This document shows, one piece after another, positions 31,503-41,063 of a stretch of DNA of 54,529 bases. Position 1 is the stretch's first letter; every line of letters begins with the position of its first letter. Source of the DNA: Coxiellaceae bacterium (GTDB lineage Bacteria > Pseudomonadota > Gammaproteobacteria > UBA9339); NCBI GenBank assembly GCA_031263085.1, contig JAISGM010000005.1, forward strand, positions 1 through 54,529, given 5' to 3'. The translations under genes were made by a program, and so were the position numbers. Below the pieces are notes generated by a model. That model saw only the letters and a program-made list of their open reading frames with translations. It was not told the origin of the DNA and made no database searches.

Positions 31503-32351
31503 AAAAAAATTTTTTTAAAACAATCATTTCGCGGCACTACAGCATTGATTTTAACGGTACTGTCATTAGTGTTGTTTATTAGCGATTACCATTTACATTA
31601 TTTTGATAAATTACATAATAAACTATCTTTTATCACATTATCATTATCGTATGCTATCAATTTACCTCTAGACTTGATTAAGAAAGCTAATGTTAATTTA
31701 ATAGACAAAACTATCTTACTTAAAGAAAATGCTCATCTTACTGCAAAATTACTATCAGCTAACACCAGATTGCAAAGATTAGATTTTTTAGAGCACGAGA
31801 ATACAGAATTACGTATTCTTCTAGGCAGCTCTCATAAAATTAAATATCGAACATTAGCCGCAGAAACAATTAAATTAGAAGGAGATTACTTCAATCAAAG
31901 AGTTACCATAAATAAAGGGAAAAATAATGATGTGTATAATAGACAGCCAGTAGTAGATGCTTATGGTCTTTTAGGGCAAGTAGTTGCGGTAGGAAAAAAT
32001 GCTAGTAAAGTTTTATTAATTACTAGCAATAAAAGCGCAGTACCAGTTATGGTGGTAAGAAATGGAATACAAACAATAGCTTTAGGAAGAGGTATCAATG
32101 CTCATTTAGAATTAGCTCATCTTCCAAAAACTGCAGATATCCAAATAGGAGATATGATAGTTACTTCAGGATTAGGAGGGCATTTCCCTGCTGGATATAA
32201 AGTTGGTGTAATTGGAGAAATTAAATATGTAATCGGAGAATGTTTTACAAAAGTTTCAATAATTCCCGCAGCTCACATTAACATGGCAAATCATGTACTC
32301 TTAATTTGGCCAGATTCAATTACTGTAAGAAAGTCATCCACAAATCAATAG
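31500..32351 (+). CDS. mreC: Rod-shape protein MreC, probably starting at ATT
   Basis: Periplasmic scaffold of the elongasome. With the ATT at 31500 the protein has 283 residues, a basic cytoplasmic head (KKIFLKQSFRG), one membrane helix (about 15-33), a coiled coil (about 60-95) and the MreC beta domains with GLLGQVV and VTSGLGGHFPAGY. The only standard alternative is a TTG at 31545, which has no ribosome binding site and starts inside the membrane helix. It lacks the long proline-rich tail of E. coli MreC (367 residues). It lies 68 bases after mreB and 14 before mreD. Confidence 0.9.
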   Translation: MKKIFLKQSFRGTTALILTVLSLVLFISDYHLHYFDKLHNKLSFITLSLSYAINLPLDLIKKANVNLIDKTILLKENAHLTAKLLSANTRLQRLDFLEHENTELRILLGSSHKIKYRTLAAETIKLEGDYFNQRVTINKGKNNDVYNRQPVVDAYGLLGQVVAVGKNASKVLLITSNKSAVPVMVVRNGIQTIALGRGINAHLELAHLPKTADIQIGDMIVTSGLGGHFPAGYKVGVIGEIKYVIGECFTKVSIIPAAHINMANHVLLIWPDSITVRKSSTNQ

Positions 32352-32365
32352 AAATCATAAAAACT

Positions 32366-32857
32366 ATGACAATACTTAGCTTAACTATCAAAAAATATTG
32401 TTTGATATTTTTAAGCTTTGTCATTGGTTTATTATTAATGTTATTGCAATTACCTCTAAGTTTATGTTGGTTAAATAGCTTGTGGCCGGTATTAGTGTTG
32501 ATATATTGGATACTAAAGATACCGCAAATAGTGAATATCAAGATTGCTTGTAGCCTCGGTATTATGATTGACGTAATAACCAATACCACTATTGGCGTCC
32601 ATACTACAGGACTTATTCTAATATCAATATTAATGTTGAAAATTCGAGAGAAAATATTATCTCTATCATCACTGCAAATTACCGCTGTAATATTTTGGTT
32701 ATTAATAATGTATCAAACTGTAATATTATTAATGCAATCCTATGTAGGAAATCATTTTAATATTTGGTCAATCTTAAGTGGAGCCTGGGCTGGCACTATA
32801 GGATGGCTGTTATTGGCCCCGCTGTTATCTAACTTACAACGAAAATTTTTCTTGTGA
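32366..32857 (+). CDS. mreD: Rod-shape protein MreD
   Basis: Inner-membrane partner of MreC and the elongasome. I use the ATG at 32366, 14 bases after mreC, giving 163 residues (E. coli 162). The upstream TTG at 32306 would overlap mreC by 46 bases and adds a non-conserved hydrophilic head. Five or so hydrophobic helices cover almost the whole length. The segment LGIMIDVITNTTIGVHTTGL matches the family's DxxxxxxxGxH region. Its TGA overlaps the GTG of yhdP. Confidence 0.93.
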   Translation: MTILSLTIKKYCLIFLSFVIGLLLMLLQLPLSLCWLNSLWPVLVLIYWILKIPQIVNIKIACSLGIMIDVITNTTIGVHTTGLILISILMLKIREKILSLSSLQITAVIFWLLIMYQTVILLMQSYVGNHFNIWSILSGAWAGTIGWLLLAPLLSNLQRKFFL

Positions 32858-35800
32858 AAGCAATTATTTATCGAATCCTACACTGGATCAATATAAGTAT
32901 TACCGTACTAATAGTAACACTAGCAATAATGCTTACTACTGTATATATCTGCAGTATACGATTTGAAAAATATCAACGCAATTTTGAACAATTTATTGGC
33001 AATGTTATTCAGCAACCTGTGCAAATTGGAGCCATCACTATAGGTAGTCATGGCATAGAACCAATATTAAAGTTACAAAATGTAACAATTTTTAATAAAA
33101 CCAAAACTAAAAAAATCATACAAACAAATGAATTGCAACTAGGAATGGATTTGATCAAAAGCTTGCTACAATGGAAATTTAAATTAAATTTTTTATCAAT
33201 ACACGGCGGGGATCTTGATGTTTATCAAGACGAACATTGCAATTTCAGAATAAGCGGCGTCTCTTCAATAATGTTAAAAGGAAATAATAATGTTAATTCG
33301 ATATTACACGACATTATTTCATGGCTATCAGAACAAGACCTGATCGAGTTATCAGATCTAGTAATAAACTATCGACTGGCTAATGGACAAATAATTAAAA
33401 TTACTAATTTACGTTTACAATTACGTAATGATATTTTACAACATGAATTAAAAATTCACGGAAAAATCAAACAACAAGATTCTCGAACAGCCTCAATTAA
33501 GGCCAAGCTAAGAATACACGGAAGTTTAATACACTATGCAATCTCCCCTATTATAGGGGAAATAAAATTAGACAATTTTATCTTTGATTTAAATAAATTT
33601 TTAAGAAAACCAGGAATTAATTCTCTACTCACCAACAATGGTAATATTAATTTGACAATAACGAATTCCATAATTATTTCAAAACTTTTCCGTCAACCTT
33701 TATTACTTGATAATTGGTCAAGTACTTTTTTTTGGCAACGTGATAATCAAGATTATAAAATTGAGTTTGATAATTTAAAATTCGCTGATAAATACTTAAC
33801 TTTTTATGGAAATAGCAAATTGCTATTTACCCACAAAAGCAAAATGCCTACAGTAGATATCGGATTAAAATTCAAATTAACTAACATAACTAAAGCTAAG
33901 CTATATTACCCAATAACACTACTATCATCACGTCTCGTATCATGGTTAGATCAAGCTTTTATTAGCAGTAAAGTAATTTCCGGTAACATGATCTTGCAAG
34001 GCCCTCTAGACAAATTTCCATTTGATCATAAAGAAGGAAAATTCATAGTTGATTCTATCATCAGGGATGTTCACCTACGCTATGATCATGAATGGCCACA
34101 AATTGACAAAATTACAGGTAAAATGATCTTTGCTAATCGCAGTATGACTATTACTTCATACAACGCCAAAATTATGGGTAATCCAACAACATTTATTAAA
34201 ACCAATATACCAAACCTTGAATTACCTACTTTGTACGTAGAAGGGGTAATTAATACTACTTCAAGTTTTGGTTTAAAATTCCTTAAATCATGCCCTCTAA
34301 ATTATACAGTAGGACGCAAATTACAAAATATTAATTTGACGGGGCCAATGAAACTTAACTTAAAGTTGAGGATACCATTATCCGATAACATTATCGACAA
34401 AAATACCTATTTTAATGGCGAAATCGAATTGCAACATAATCTGCTTAAAGTTCAAAATTTGAATCTAGAAATTAACGAGATTGATGGCTATTTGAATTTT
34501 AAGGACACCAGCCTATCATCTAGGCAATTGCGAGGTAAATTGTTTTCTAAACCAATTAGTATGATGTTAAGTACTATACAATCAAAAAATAATCAGATTA
34601 CCAGAATTAACATTATCGGCAACGCAGAAATTCAGGATTTCGAAAGAATATTTTCCATAAATAATCTACATTCTTATGCTCAAGGTAATTTTAATTACAC
34701 AGGATTACTTGATTTACACGATGGATCATCGGATATTTTGAAAATAGAAACAAATTTATTAGGAGTAGAAATTAAACTACCGACACCATATACCAAAAAA
34801 ATTAATGAAATTGCTAAATTAAATTTAATCTGTTGGTTTAAAAATAAAAAATCTCCCGCAGAAGTATATATTAATTATAATGATTACATTAATGCAGCTT
34901 TGCTGATTAACAAAAATAATTCTCATCTCGAAATAATGGCTGGTGAAATAAAACTAGGCACTACACCAACTAAGATTCCTCATCAATCAGGATTGATAAT
35001 TAGCGGTAGAATAAATAAACTAGATTGGCAAAATTGGAAAAAATACTTAATAAACATTCAAAATAGTACTTTTTCAACAAAGTCTTTACTTCGCAAAATC
35101 AATCTAAATATCAACCAACTTCATTTTCCAAATTATATATTTAATCAAATATCTTTAATGCTTGAAGCACAAGCAGATGGATGGTTAATGACTATTACGG
35201 CGCCAGATATTGACGGTAAACTTTATATTCCTAATAATTTTAAAACAGCAATTAAGGGATACTTTAAAAAAGTTTACTTTAATGGAGAGGAGCAGAAAAA
35301 ACTTACTACTTTTAAATTAAAAAATTTACCACCTCTTGATATTAAAATTGATGATTTCCATTTCAAGAAAAAACATTCTGGAAAAATCTCATTTATTACT
35401 GAACCGCGAGATAACGGCGTAAAAATAAAAAATATAACTATTTGTGATTCTGAATTTACTATAGTCGCCAACGGTGAATGGTTGGTTACTTCTCGACATC
35501 AAAGTACCTTTCTTCATGGAAAAATTAAAAGCAATAATATTGGTAGTTTACTAAAATACAAAGATATAACAGACATTATAATTGATGGTAATGGAGAGGC
35601 TAATTTTAATTTAAAATGGGCAGATTCTCCGTATAATTTCGATTTACAAACAGCTCGAGGTAATTGTTCATTTGATATTAATAATGGTAGGGTTATAAAC
35701 TTAGACAAAAAAACGGAGAGGAAATTTGGTCTTGGAAAAATACTAAGCATTCTCAGCTTACAATCTTTACCACGACGCCTAACTTTAGATTTTAGCGATA

Positions 35801-36159
35801 TTACCAAGAAAGGATTTAGTTTTGACACACTGAATGGTGAAATGGAACTTAAAGATGGTGATATTCTAGTTAAAAATATTAATATTGATGGCAATATCGC
35901 TAATATTAAAGCCTATGGCAAAATAGGATTACAAAATCAAAATTACGATCTAAAACTAAATGTTATTCCACAACTTACTTCCAGTATTCCTATAGCGGCT
36001 ACGATAGCTGGCGGCCCAATAGCTGGTGCAGTAGGATTTATTGCAGAAAAATTAGTATCAACAGCAATCAAAAAAACTGTGTCTTACGACTATCATATTA
36101 TAGGCTCGTGGAATAAACCAGAAATTAATATTATTGATCCGCAATTTAAATCCAGATAG
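32854..36159 (+). CDS. yhdP: YhdP-like AsmA-family envelope lipid transport protein
   Basis: Large membrane-anchored protein of the AsmA/TamB class; in E. coli YhdP, TamB and YdbH carry phospholipids to the outer membrane. The 1101-residue product (E. coli 1266) starts at GTG overlapping the mreD stop (GTGA). It has one N-terminal helix (about 12-33), a long beta-rich middle and the AsmA-like C terminus with NGRVINLDKK, GEMELKDGDI and the end YHIIGSWNKPEINI. In E. coli yhdE and rng separate mreD from yhdP; here they are fused into one unit. The 3' end overlaps the convergent ZIP gene by 14 bases. Two short palindromes lie at 33544-33560 and 33810-33828. Confidence 0.9.
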   Translation: MKAIIYRILHWINISITVLIVTLAIMLTTVYICSIRFEKYQRNFEQFIGNVIQQPVQIGAITIGSHGIEPILKLQNVTIFNKTKTKKIIQTNELQLGMDLIKSLLQWKFKLNFLSIHGGDLDVYQDEHCNFRISGVSSIMLKGNNNVNSILHDIISWLSEQDLIELSDLVINYRLANGQIIKITNLRLQLRNDILQHELKIHGKIKQQDSRTASIKAKLRIHGSLIHYAISPIIGEIKLDNFIFDLNKFLRKPGINSLLTNNGNINLTITNSIIISKLFRQPLLLDNWSSTFFWQRDNQDYKIEFDNLKFADKYLTFYGNSKLLFTHKSKMPTVDIGLKFKLTNITKAKLYYPITLLSSRLVSWLDQAFISSKVISGNMILQGPLDKFPFDHKEGKFIVDSIIRDVHLRYDHEWPQIDKITGKMIFANRSMTITSYNAKIMGNPTTFIKTNIPNLELPTLYVEGVINTTSSFGLKFLKSCPLNYTVGRKLQNINLTGPMKLNLKLRIPLSDNIIDKNTYFNGEIELQHNLLKVQNLNLEINEIDGYLNFKDTSLSSRQLRGKLFSKPISMMLSTIQSKNNQITRINIIGNAEIQDFERIFSINNLHSYAQGNFNYTGLLDLHDGSSDILKIETNLLGVEIKLPTPYTKKINEIAKLNLICWFKNKKSPAEVYINYNDYINAALLINKNNSHLEIMAGEIKLGTTPTKIPHQSGLIISGRINKLDWQNWKKYLINIQNSTFSTKSLLRKINLNINQLHFPNYIFNQISLMLEAQADGWLMTITAPDIDGKLYIPNNFKTAIKGYFKKVYFNGEEQKKLTTFKLKNLPPLDIKIDDFHFKKKHSGKISFITEPRDNGVKIKNITICDSEFTIVANGEWLVTSRHQSTFLHGKIKSNNIGSLLKYKDITDIIIDGNGEANFNLKWADSPYNFDLQTARGNCSFDINNGRVINLDKKTERKFGLGKILSILSLQSLPRRLTLDFSDITKKGFSFDTLNGEMELKDGDILVKNINIDGNIANIKAYGKIGLQNQNYDLKLNVIPQLTSSIPIAATIAGGPIAGAVGFIAEKLVSTAIKKTVSYDYHIIGSWNKPEINIIDPQFKSR
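33544..33560. repeat. 8-1-8 inverted repeat in yhdP
   Basis: TCCCCTAT, T, ATAGGGGA. Notable because the arms contain four G-C pairs in a row in otherwise AT-rich coding sequence. Confidence 0.85.
33810..33828. repeat. 9-1-9 inverted repeat in yhdP
   Basis: AAATAGCAA, A, TTGCTATTT in coding sequence. Part of the set of coding palindromes, though an arm of nine is near what chance gives. Confidence 0.85.
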
Positions 36160-36898
36160 CAACTATAGCCATAACGGCTACTCCTAACGCCAAAGCTATT
36201 GGATCACTGATATTTCTAAAAGTTCTTTTGCCATCAACCAATTGTTCTATACTTAAGTATAAAAATGTCCCAGCAGTAATAGCGTCAAAGATTGCAGTAA
36301 GCATTCCTCCAGAATCAGTAATTGATGCACGAACGATAAAAGATGCGATAAAAATACCAAAAGGAGTCATTAAAGAAAAAATTAAGATAATTTTTTTGAT
36401 AGTTTTTGCAGAAAAAGAAAACCGATGCAAATTCACAGTTAAGGCAAAACTTTCGGATCCTTTATGGGCGATAATAGCAAAAAATATCGCCGCTGTTTCA
36501 AGAACGTTAGTATTAATACCAACCGCAGCCCCTTCTACCAATGAATGGAATGTCAATAGAAAAAGTAAAAAAAATGACATTAAAGTAGTCTTATTAGATA
36601 AATGATTTTCGCTATAGACGGCCACCAAACGATCTACGACTAAAAAAATGGCACAAGTTATAGTACAGATAAAGTATGGTAATGGATAAAATCCATTATA
36701 AAACATACCAAATTTAATAACTGCATCTGGAAGTAAATGAAGTAGCGAAGCGCTTAAAAATATTCCACTAGCAAAAACGTCGCACAGAGTTAAAAAACCA
36801 GTATTGTGTTTGATTATCCTAAAAGGTAAAAATCCTGTAACCAAAGTTAGAAGAAAAATTACCGCAGCAAAAACGATTTTAGTAATTAATAGGTACAT
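36146..36898 (-). CDS. ZIP-family divalent metal transporter
   Basis: The 250-residue protein is almost wholly membrane helices (about eight). It carries the ZIP metal motifs: HSLVEGAAVG with His118 and Glu122 in helix 4, and HKGSESFAL with His145 and Glu149 in helix 5, plus HLLPDA near 54. ZIP proteins bring zinc, iron or manganese into the cytoplasm; which metal cannot be told. The His-rich loop between helices 3 and 4 is short. It overlaps the convergent yhdP end by 14 bases and diverges from accA. No metal-regulator box was recognised. Confidence 0.88.
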   Translation of the reverse strand: MYLLITKIVFAAVIFLLTLVTGFLPFRIIKHNTGFLTLCDVFASGIFLSASLLHLLPDAVIKFGMFYNGFYPLPYFICTITCAIFLVVDRLVAVYSENHLSNKTTLMSFFLLFLLTFHSLVEGAAVGINTNVLETAAIFFAIIAHKGSESFALTVNLHRFSFSAKTIKKIILIFSLMTPFGIFIASFIVRASITDSGGMLTAIFDAITAGTFLYLSIEQLVDGKRTFRNISDPIALALGVAVMAIVAIWI

Positions 36899-36943
36899 GA
36901 CTATATCTCTAGGGAATATATCTCATAATTTAAATAGTTACAA

Positions 36944-36973
36944 TTGTTATTTATAAATCTGATTTGTTATAAT
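36944..36973 (+). promoter_or_regulatory. Sigma-70-type promoter for accA-tilS
   Basis: TTGTTA at 36944-36949, an 18-base spacer and a perfect TATAAT at 36968-36973, 24 bases before the accA ATG. A GGGAT about six bases before the ATG is a weak ribosome binding site. Confidence 0.65.
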
Positions 36974-36997
36974 ATTGAAAATATTTTGGGATAACTA

Positions 36998-37945
36998 ATG
37001 AATCTTGATTTTTTAGATTTCGAACAACCGATAGCTGAGCTCTTGGCTAAGATTGAAGAATTGCGCTATGTCAGCGTTGACAACAAAATCAATATTAACC
37101 AGGAAATAGCAAGACTTGAAGATAAAAGCCGTGAATTAACTAAAGCAATTTTTGCTAAACTTACCGCGATGCAAGTAGTGAAATTAGCTCGTCATCCTCA
37201 ACGTCCGCATACTTTAGATTATATCGAACGAATTTTTACCGATTTCGACGAACTTTTTGGCGACCGTCATTTTGCTAAAGGTAAGGCAATTATTGGTGGA
37301 ATTGCAAGATTGAATAATCAAGCAGTAATGATCATTGGTCATCAAAAGGGGCGAACTACTAAGGAAAATCTTGAATGCAACTTCGGCATGCCTAATCCTG
37401 AAGATTATCGCAAAGCATTACGACTTATGAAGTTAGCAGAAAAATTTCAATTACCGATATTTACTTTTATTGACACTCCAGGAGCATATCCAGGAATTGG
37501 TGCCGAAGAACGCAATCAAAGTGAAGCTATTGCTCGTAATTTATTCGTTTTAGCTAAATTAAGAACCCCGATTATTTGCACCGTGATTGGCGAGGGGGGC
37601 TCCGGTGGAGCCTTAGCTCTTGGTGTTGGCGACAAAGTTATCATGTTACAATATAGCATTTATGCTACTATTTCACCAGAAGGATGCGCGTCAATTTTAT
37701 GGCGTAGCCAGGAAATGATAAACGAAGCCGCTAAAGCCCTGCACTTGACTGCCGATAAACTATTTAAATTGAAACTGATAAATCAGATTGTGACTGAACC
37801 ATTGGGTGGCGCTCATCGTGATTATGATTTAATGGCTAAAAATCTCAAATTAGTGTTAATTAATAGCATGAATCAACTGTGTAAACTGCCTCTAGGTAAA
37901 CTAACGTATAATCGTTATGAAAAAATAATGAATTTTGGCAGATAA
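36998..37945 (+). CDS. accA: Acetyl-CoA carboxylase carboxyltransferase subunit alpha
   Basis: With AccD it moves carboxyl from biotin to acetyl-CoA, the first step of fatty acid synthesis. The 315-residue product (E. coli 319) has [27 protein letters not shown], the crotonase-fold oxyanion segment [25 protein letters not shown] and [15 protein letters not shown]. It has its own promoter. tilS follows after one base, the same pairing as in many gammaproteobacteria. dnaE, a frequent upstream neighbour, is absent. Confidence 0.97.
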   Translation: MNLDFLDFEQPIAELLAKIEELRYVSVDNKININQEIARLEDKSRELTKAIFAKLTAMQVVKLARHPQRPHTLDYIERIFTDFDELFGDRHFAKGKAIIGGIARLNNQAVMIIGHQKGRTTKENLECNFGMPNPEDYRKALRLMKLAEKFQLPIFTFIDTPGAYPGIGAEERNQSEAIARNLFVLAKLRTPIICTVIGEGGSGGALALGVGDKVIMLQYSIYATISPEGCASILWRSQEMINEAAKALHLTADKLFKLKLINQIVTEPLGGAHRDYDLMAKNLKLVLINSMNQLCKLPLGKLTYNRYEKIMNFGR

Positions 37946-37946
37946 A

Positions 37947-39224
37947 ATGTTATCTGATAAACAAGTTACTGATCTGCTTGCTACTTATAAAAAAATTTTT
38001 ATTGCTTATAGTGGAGGAATAGATTCACATGTATTGCTACACTTGATAGTCAATTGGCAGTATTGCAAAAAAAACATTAAATTGTTTGCTGTTCATATCA
38101 ATCACAACATTAGTCCCAATTCACATCAATGGCAATTACATTGCAGACGAACTTGTTATAAATTAGGTATTACTTATATTACCAAAACAATTCCTCGAAA
38201 CCTAACTAATAATATTAGCAGCCCAGAAGAAACCTTGCGTAACCTACGATATAAAATATTTGCCAAAATCCTACCATCAAATGCTTGTCTTTTAACCGCA
38301 CATCAAGCAGATGATCAAGCAGAAACTCTACTACTACAACTCTTTCGCGGTACCGGTATAAAAGGATTGGCTGCCATGCCTGAAAAAATAAAATTTGCTG
38401 AAGGTTTTTTAGTTCGTCCTTTACTAAAACAGAAACGCGAGGATATCTTATGTTATGCCAATCGGCATAAACTCGAATGGATTGAAGATGAAAGCAACAC
38501 TGATATTGGATTAACTCGTAATTTTATCCGCTACAAATTATTTCCAATTATCAGAAAAAAATGGTCTAGCATAGTCACAACACTTAATCGAGTATCGCTA
38601 CATTGCGCAGAAGCCAATGAATTACTATCATTATTAGGAAGAACTGACTTAAAAAAAATACTCAGACAACCTAATATCATTAATACTTTTTTACTAAAAA
38701 AACTCTCTATTATAAGACAAAAAAATGTGCTACGACTCTGGTTGCATCAACTTAATTTACCGCTGCCAAGCAGTGCAAAATTATCAGAAATAATACGAAC
38801 CGTTGTAAATTCACGTTACGATAAAACACCAATAGTTAAATGGTCTGGCGCTGAAGTTAGACGATTTCGTCATAATTTATATGCGATGACGCCACTATCT
38901 CAGCATGATAATAAAGTGATCCTATTTTTTTCAAAGAAAACTTTGAAATTACCTAGCAATTTAGGAAATTTGAAAGTTAAATTGACACCAAAAACTAAAT
39001 TGAGGCTTGAAAAAATTAAAGTGGGTTTTCGTCGTGGTGGAGAAAAAATAAAAATTCCTGGACGTATAGGTAGTCATAATTTAAAAAAACTTATGCAAGA
39101 ATGGGAGATTCCGCCTTGGTTACGAGATCGAACTCCACTGATTTATAATAATAAAACCATAATTGCTGTAGTAGGTTATTATAGTATAGAAGGGGTGCAT
39201 TTCACACAATCTATATATCATTAA
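37947..39224 (+). CDS. tilS: tRNA(Ile)-lysidine synthetase TilS
   Basis: Converts C34 of tRNA-Ile(CAT) to lysidine so that it reads AUA, an essential step in an AT-rich genome full of AUA codons. I use the ATG at 37947, one base after the accA stop, giving 425 residues (E. coli 432); the TTG four codons earlier is unlikely. The PP-loop SGGIDS is at 22-27, HQADDQAETLLLQLFRGTGIKGL follows, and the C-terminal substrate domain contains PGRIGSHNLKKLMQEWEIPPWLRDRTPL. A 7-4-7 repeat spans the start. Confidence 0.96.
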   Translation: MLSDKQVTDLLATYKKIFIAYSGGIDSHVLLHLIVNWQYCKKNIKLFAVHINHNISPNSHQWQLHCRRTCYKLGITYITKTIPRNLTNNISSPEETLRNLRYKIFAKILPSNACLLTAHQADDQAETLLLQLFRGTGIKGLAAMPEKIKFAEGFLVRPLLKQKREDILCYANRHKLEWIEDESNTDIGLTRNFIRYKLFPIIRKKWSSIVTTLNRVSLHCAEANELLSLLGRTDLKKILRQPNIINTFLLKKLSIIRQKNVLRLWLHQLNLPLPSSAKLSEIIRTVVNSRYDKTPIVKWSGAEVRRFRHNLYAMTPLSQHDNKVILFFSKKTLKLPSNLGNLKVKLTPKTKLRLEKIKVGFRRGGEKIKIPGRIGSHNLKKLMQEWEIPPWLRDRTPLIYNNKTIIAVVGYYSIEGVHFTQSIYH

Positions 39225-39299
39225 AATTATTAAAAATAATAACCACGACAGCATATAAATTAAAGGGCAAATTAGATATACTAAACACTATTCCTCGTC

Positions 39300-41063
39300 A
39301 TGAATAAACTATCAACAACAGATTATAATCACTACAATGGTAAATCCATTTATTTGAGATTACTTCGTTCTATTATTACTTATTGGTTTTCTTTTGTCTT
39401 AGGAATAGTAGGAACAATCCTAGCTGCTGGTACCGACGCCACTATTACATATGCTATTAAACCATTATTATCTAATTGGGATTTAGGGAAAAAATCATGG
39501 TGGTTTGGTTGGCTACCAGTAATTATTATCACTATTCTTGTTATACGCGGAATCACTTATTTTCTTTCTACATACTATCTAACTCGTGTTGGTCGCAATA
39601 TTGTTAGAGATTTTAGACAACGTATTTTTGAACATCTCATGTATTTACCCGTAAGTTACTACGATCATGAAACTTCTGGAAAGTTACTTTCAATTCTAAT
39701 TTACAATACCGAACAGGTAGCTGGAGCAGCAACCGACGCCTTAATAACAATTCTACAAGAAGGAATGTTGCTAATTGGTTTAATTATTGTCATTTTGTCT
39801 ATCAGTTGGCAATTAACATTAATGTTTCTAATCACCGCCCCCGTTGTTTTTATGATTATAAGATATACTTCAAAGAGGTTACATCGATTAAGTAGTGGCG
39901 TCCAAGATACTATGGGTAATTTGGCCCAAACTGCCTCTGAGGGTATTGAAAACTATAAAGTAGTACGAATTTTTGGTGGTGAAAATCATGAAAAACAAAA
40001 ATTTTTTTCAATTGCCCATCAAAATCGTCAACGCGAGATGAAAGTAATTGCTGCTAGCGTTTTAGGTACTAGCTTAACTCAAATAATTACCTCCATACCT
40101 CTAGCAGTTATTATATTTATTGCTACTAATACTTATTTATATCACAATTTAAATGCTTCTAGTATTTCTGCTTTTGTCTTTGCGATCGTACGCCTACTCA
40201 CTCCATTACGTCGATTAACTAAAATTAATAATGAAATTCAAAAAGGAGTAGCAGGAGCTCAAAGTATTTTCGCTCTACTAGACGAGGCACGAGAAATAGA
40301 TTTAGGTACCAAAACTCTACTACGAGCAAAAGGCAAAACTGAATATAGAAATGTTAGTTTCAATTACCCAGGTACTAAAAAAACAATCTTACATAATATC
40401 AATTTTACTATTGAATCAGGACAAACTGTTGCCATAGTAGGCTCATCTGGAAGTGGTAAATCAACCTTAATAAATTTATTACCTCGTTTTTACGACATTA
40501 ATGAAGGCGAAATTTTGATTGATAATATTAATATTCAAAATTATAAATTAATCGATCTTCGTAAACAATTTGCCATTGTATCTCAACATTTGACGCTATT
40601 TAATGATACTATTGCTAATAATATTGCTTATGGATCTCACCAAGAAACTGCTAAAAATAAAATTATCCAGGTTGCGGAAACTGCATATATTATGGATTTT
40701 ATAAAACACTTACCTTTTGGTCTCGATACATTGATTGGTGAAAATGGTTTATTACTATCTGGAGGGCAACGACAACGAATCGCAATTGCTCGTGCTTTAT
40801 TGAAAAATGCGCCTATTTTAATTTTGGATGAAGCAACTTCAGCTCTCGATACTGAATCAGAGAACCATATTAGATTATCCCTTAAAACTCTGATGAACAA
40901 ATGTACTACATTTGTTATCGCTCATAGATTATCAACTATTGAGCATGCAGATAAAATTATTGTACTTGATCACGGTAAAATTGTTGAAACTGGAACCCAT
41001 GCAGAACTCTTAGGATTACACGGACAATATGCTAAACTACACAATCTGCAATTCAAATTATAG
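39300..41063 (+). CDS. msbA: Lipid A export ABC transporter MsbA
   Basis: Flips lipid A-core across the inner membrane. The 587-residue half-transporter (E. coli 582) has six membrane helices in the first 310 residues and a nucleotide-binding domain with Walker A GSSGSGKS at 381-388, LSGGQRQR from 486 and Walker B ILILDEATSALD from 506. Its TAG stop directly abuts the ATG of lpxK, so the two are translated together. Identity as MsbA rather than another exporter rests mainly on this pairing and on length. Confidence 0.94.
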   Translation: MNKLSTTDYNHYNGKSIYLRLLRSIITYWFSFVLGIVGTILAAGTDATITYAIKPLLSNWDLGKKSWWFGWLPVIIITILVIRGITYFLSTYYLTRVGRNIVRDFRQRIFEHLMYLPVSYYDHETSGKLLSILIYNTEQVAGAATDALITILQEGMLLIGLIIVILSISWQLTLMFLITAPVVFMIIRYTSKRLHRLSSGVQDTMGNLAQTASEGIENYKVVRIFGGENHEKQKFFSIAHQNRQREMKVIAASVLGTSLTQIITSIPLAVIIFIATNTYLYHNLNASSISAFVFAIVRLLTPLRRLTKINNEIQKGVAGAQSIFALLDEAREIDLGTKTLLRAKGKTEYRNVSFNYPGTKKTILHNINFTIESGQTVAIVGSSGSGKSTLINLLPRFYDINEGEILIDNINIQNYKLIDLRKQFAIVSQHLTLFNDTIANNIAYGSHQETAKNKIIQVAETAYIMDFIKHLPFGLDTLIGENGLLLSGGQRQRIAIARALLKNAPILILDEATSALDTESENHIRLSLKTLMNKCTTFVIAHRLSTIEHADKIIVLDHGKIVETGTHAELLGLHGQYAKLHNLQFKL

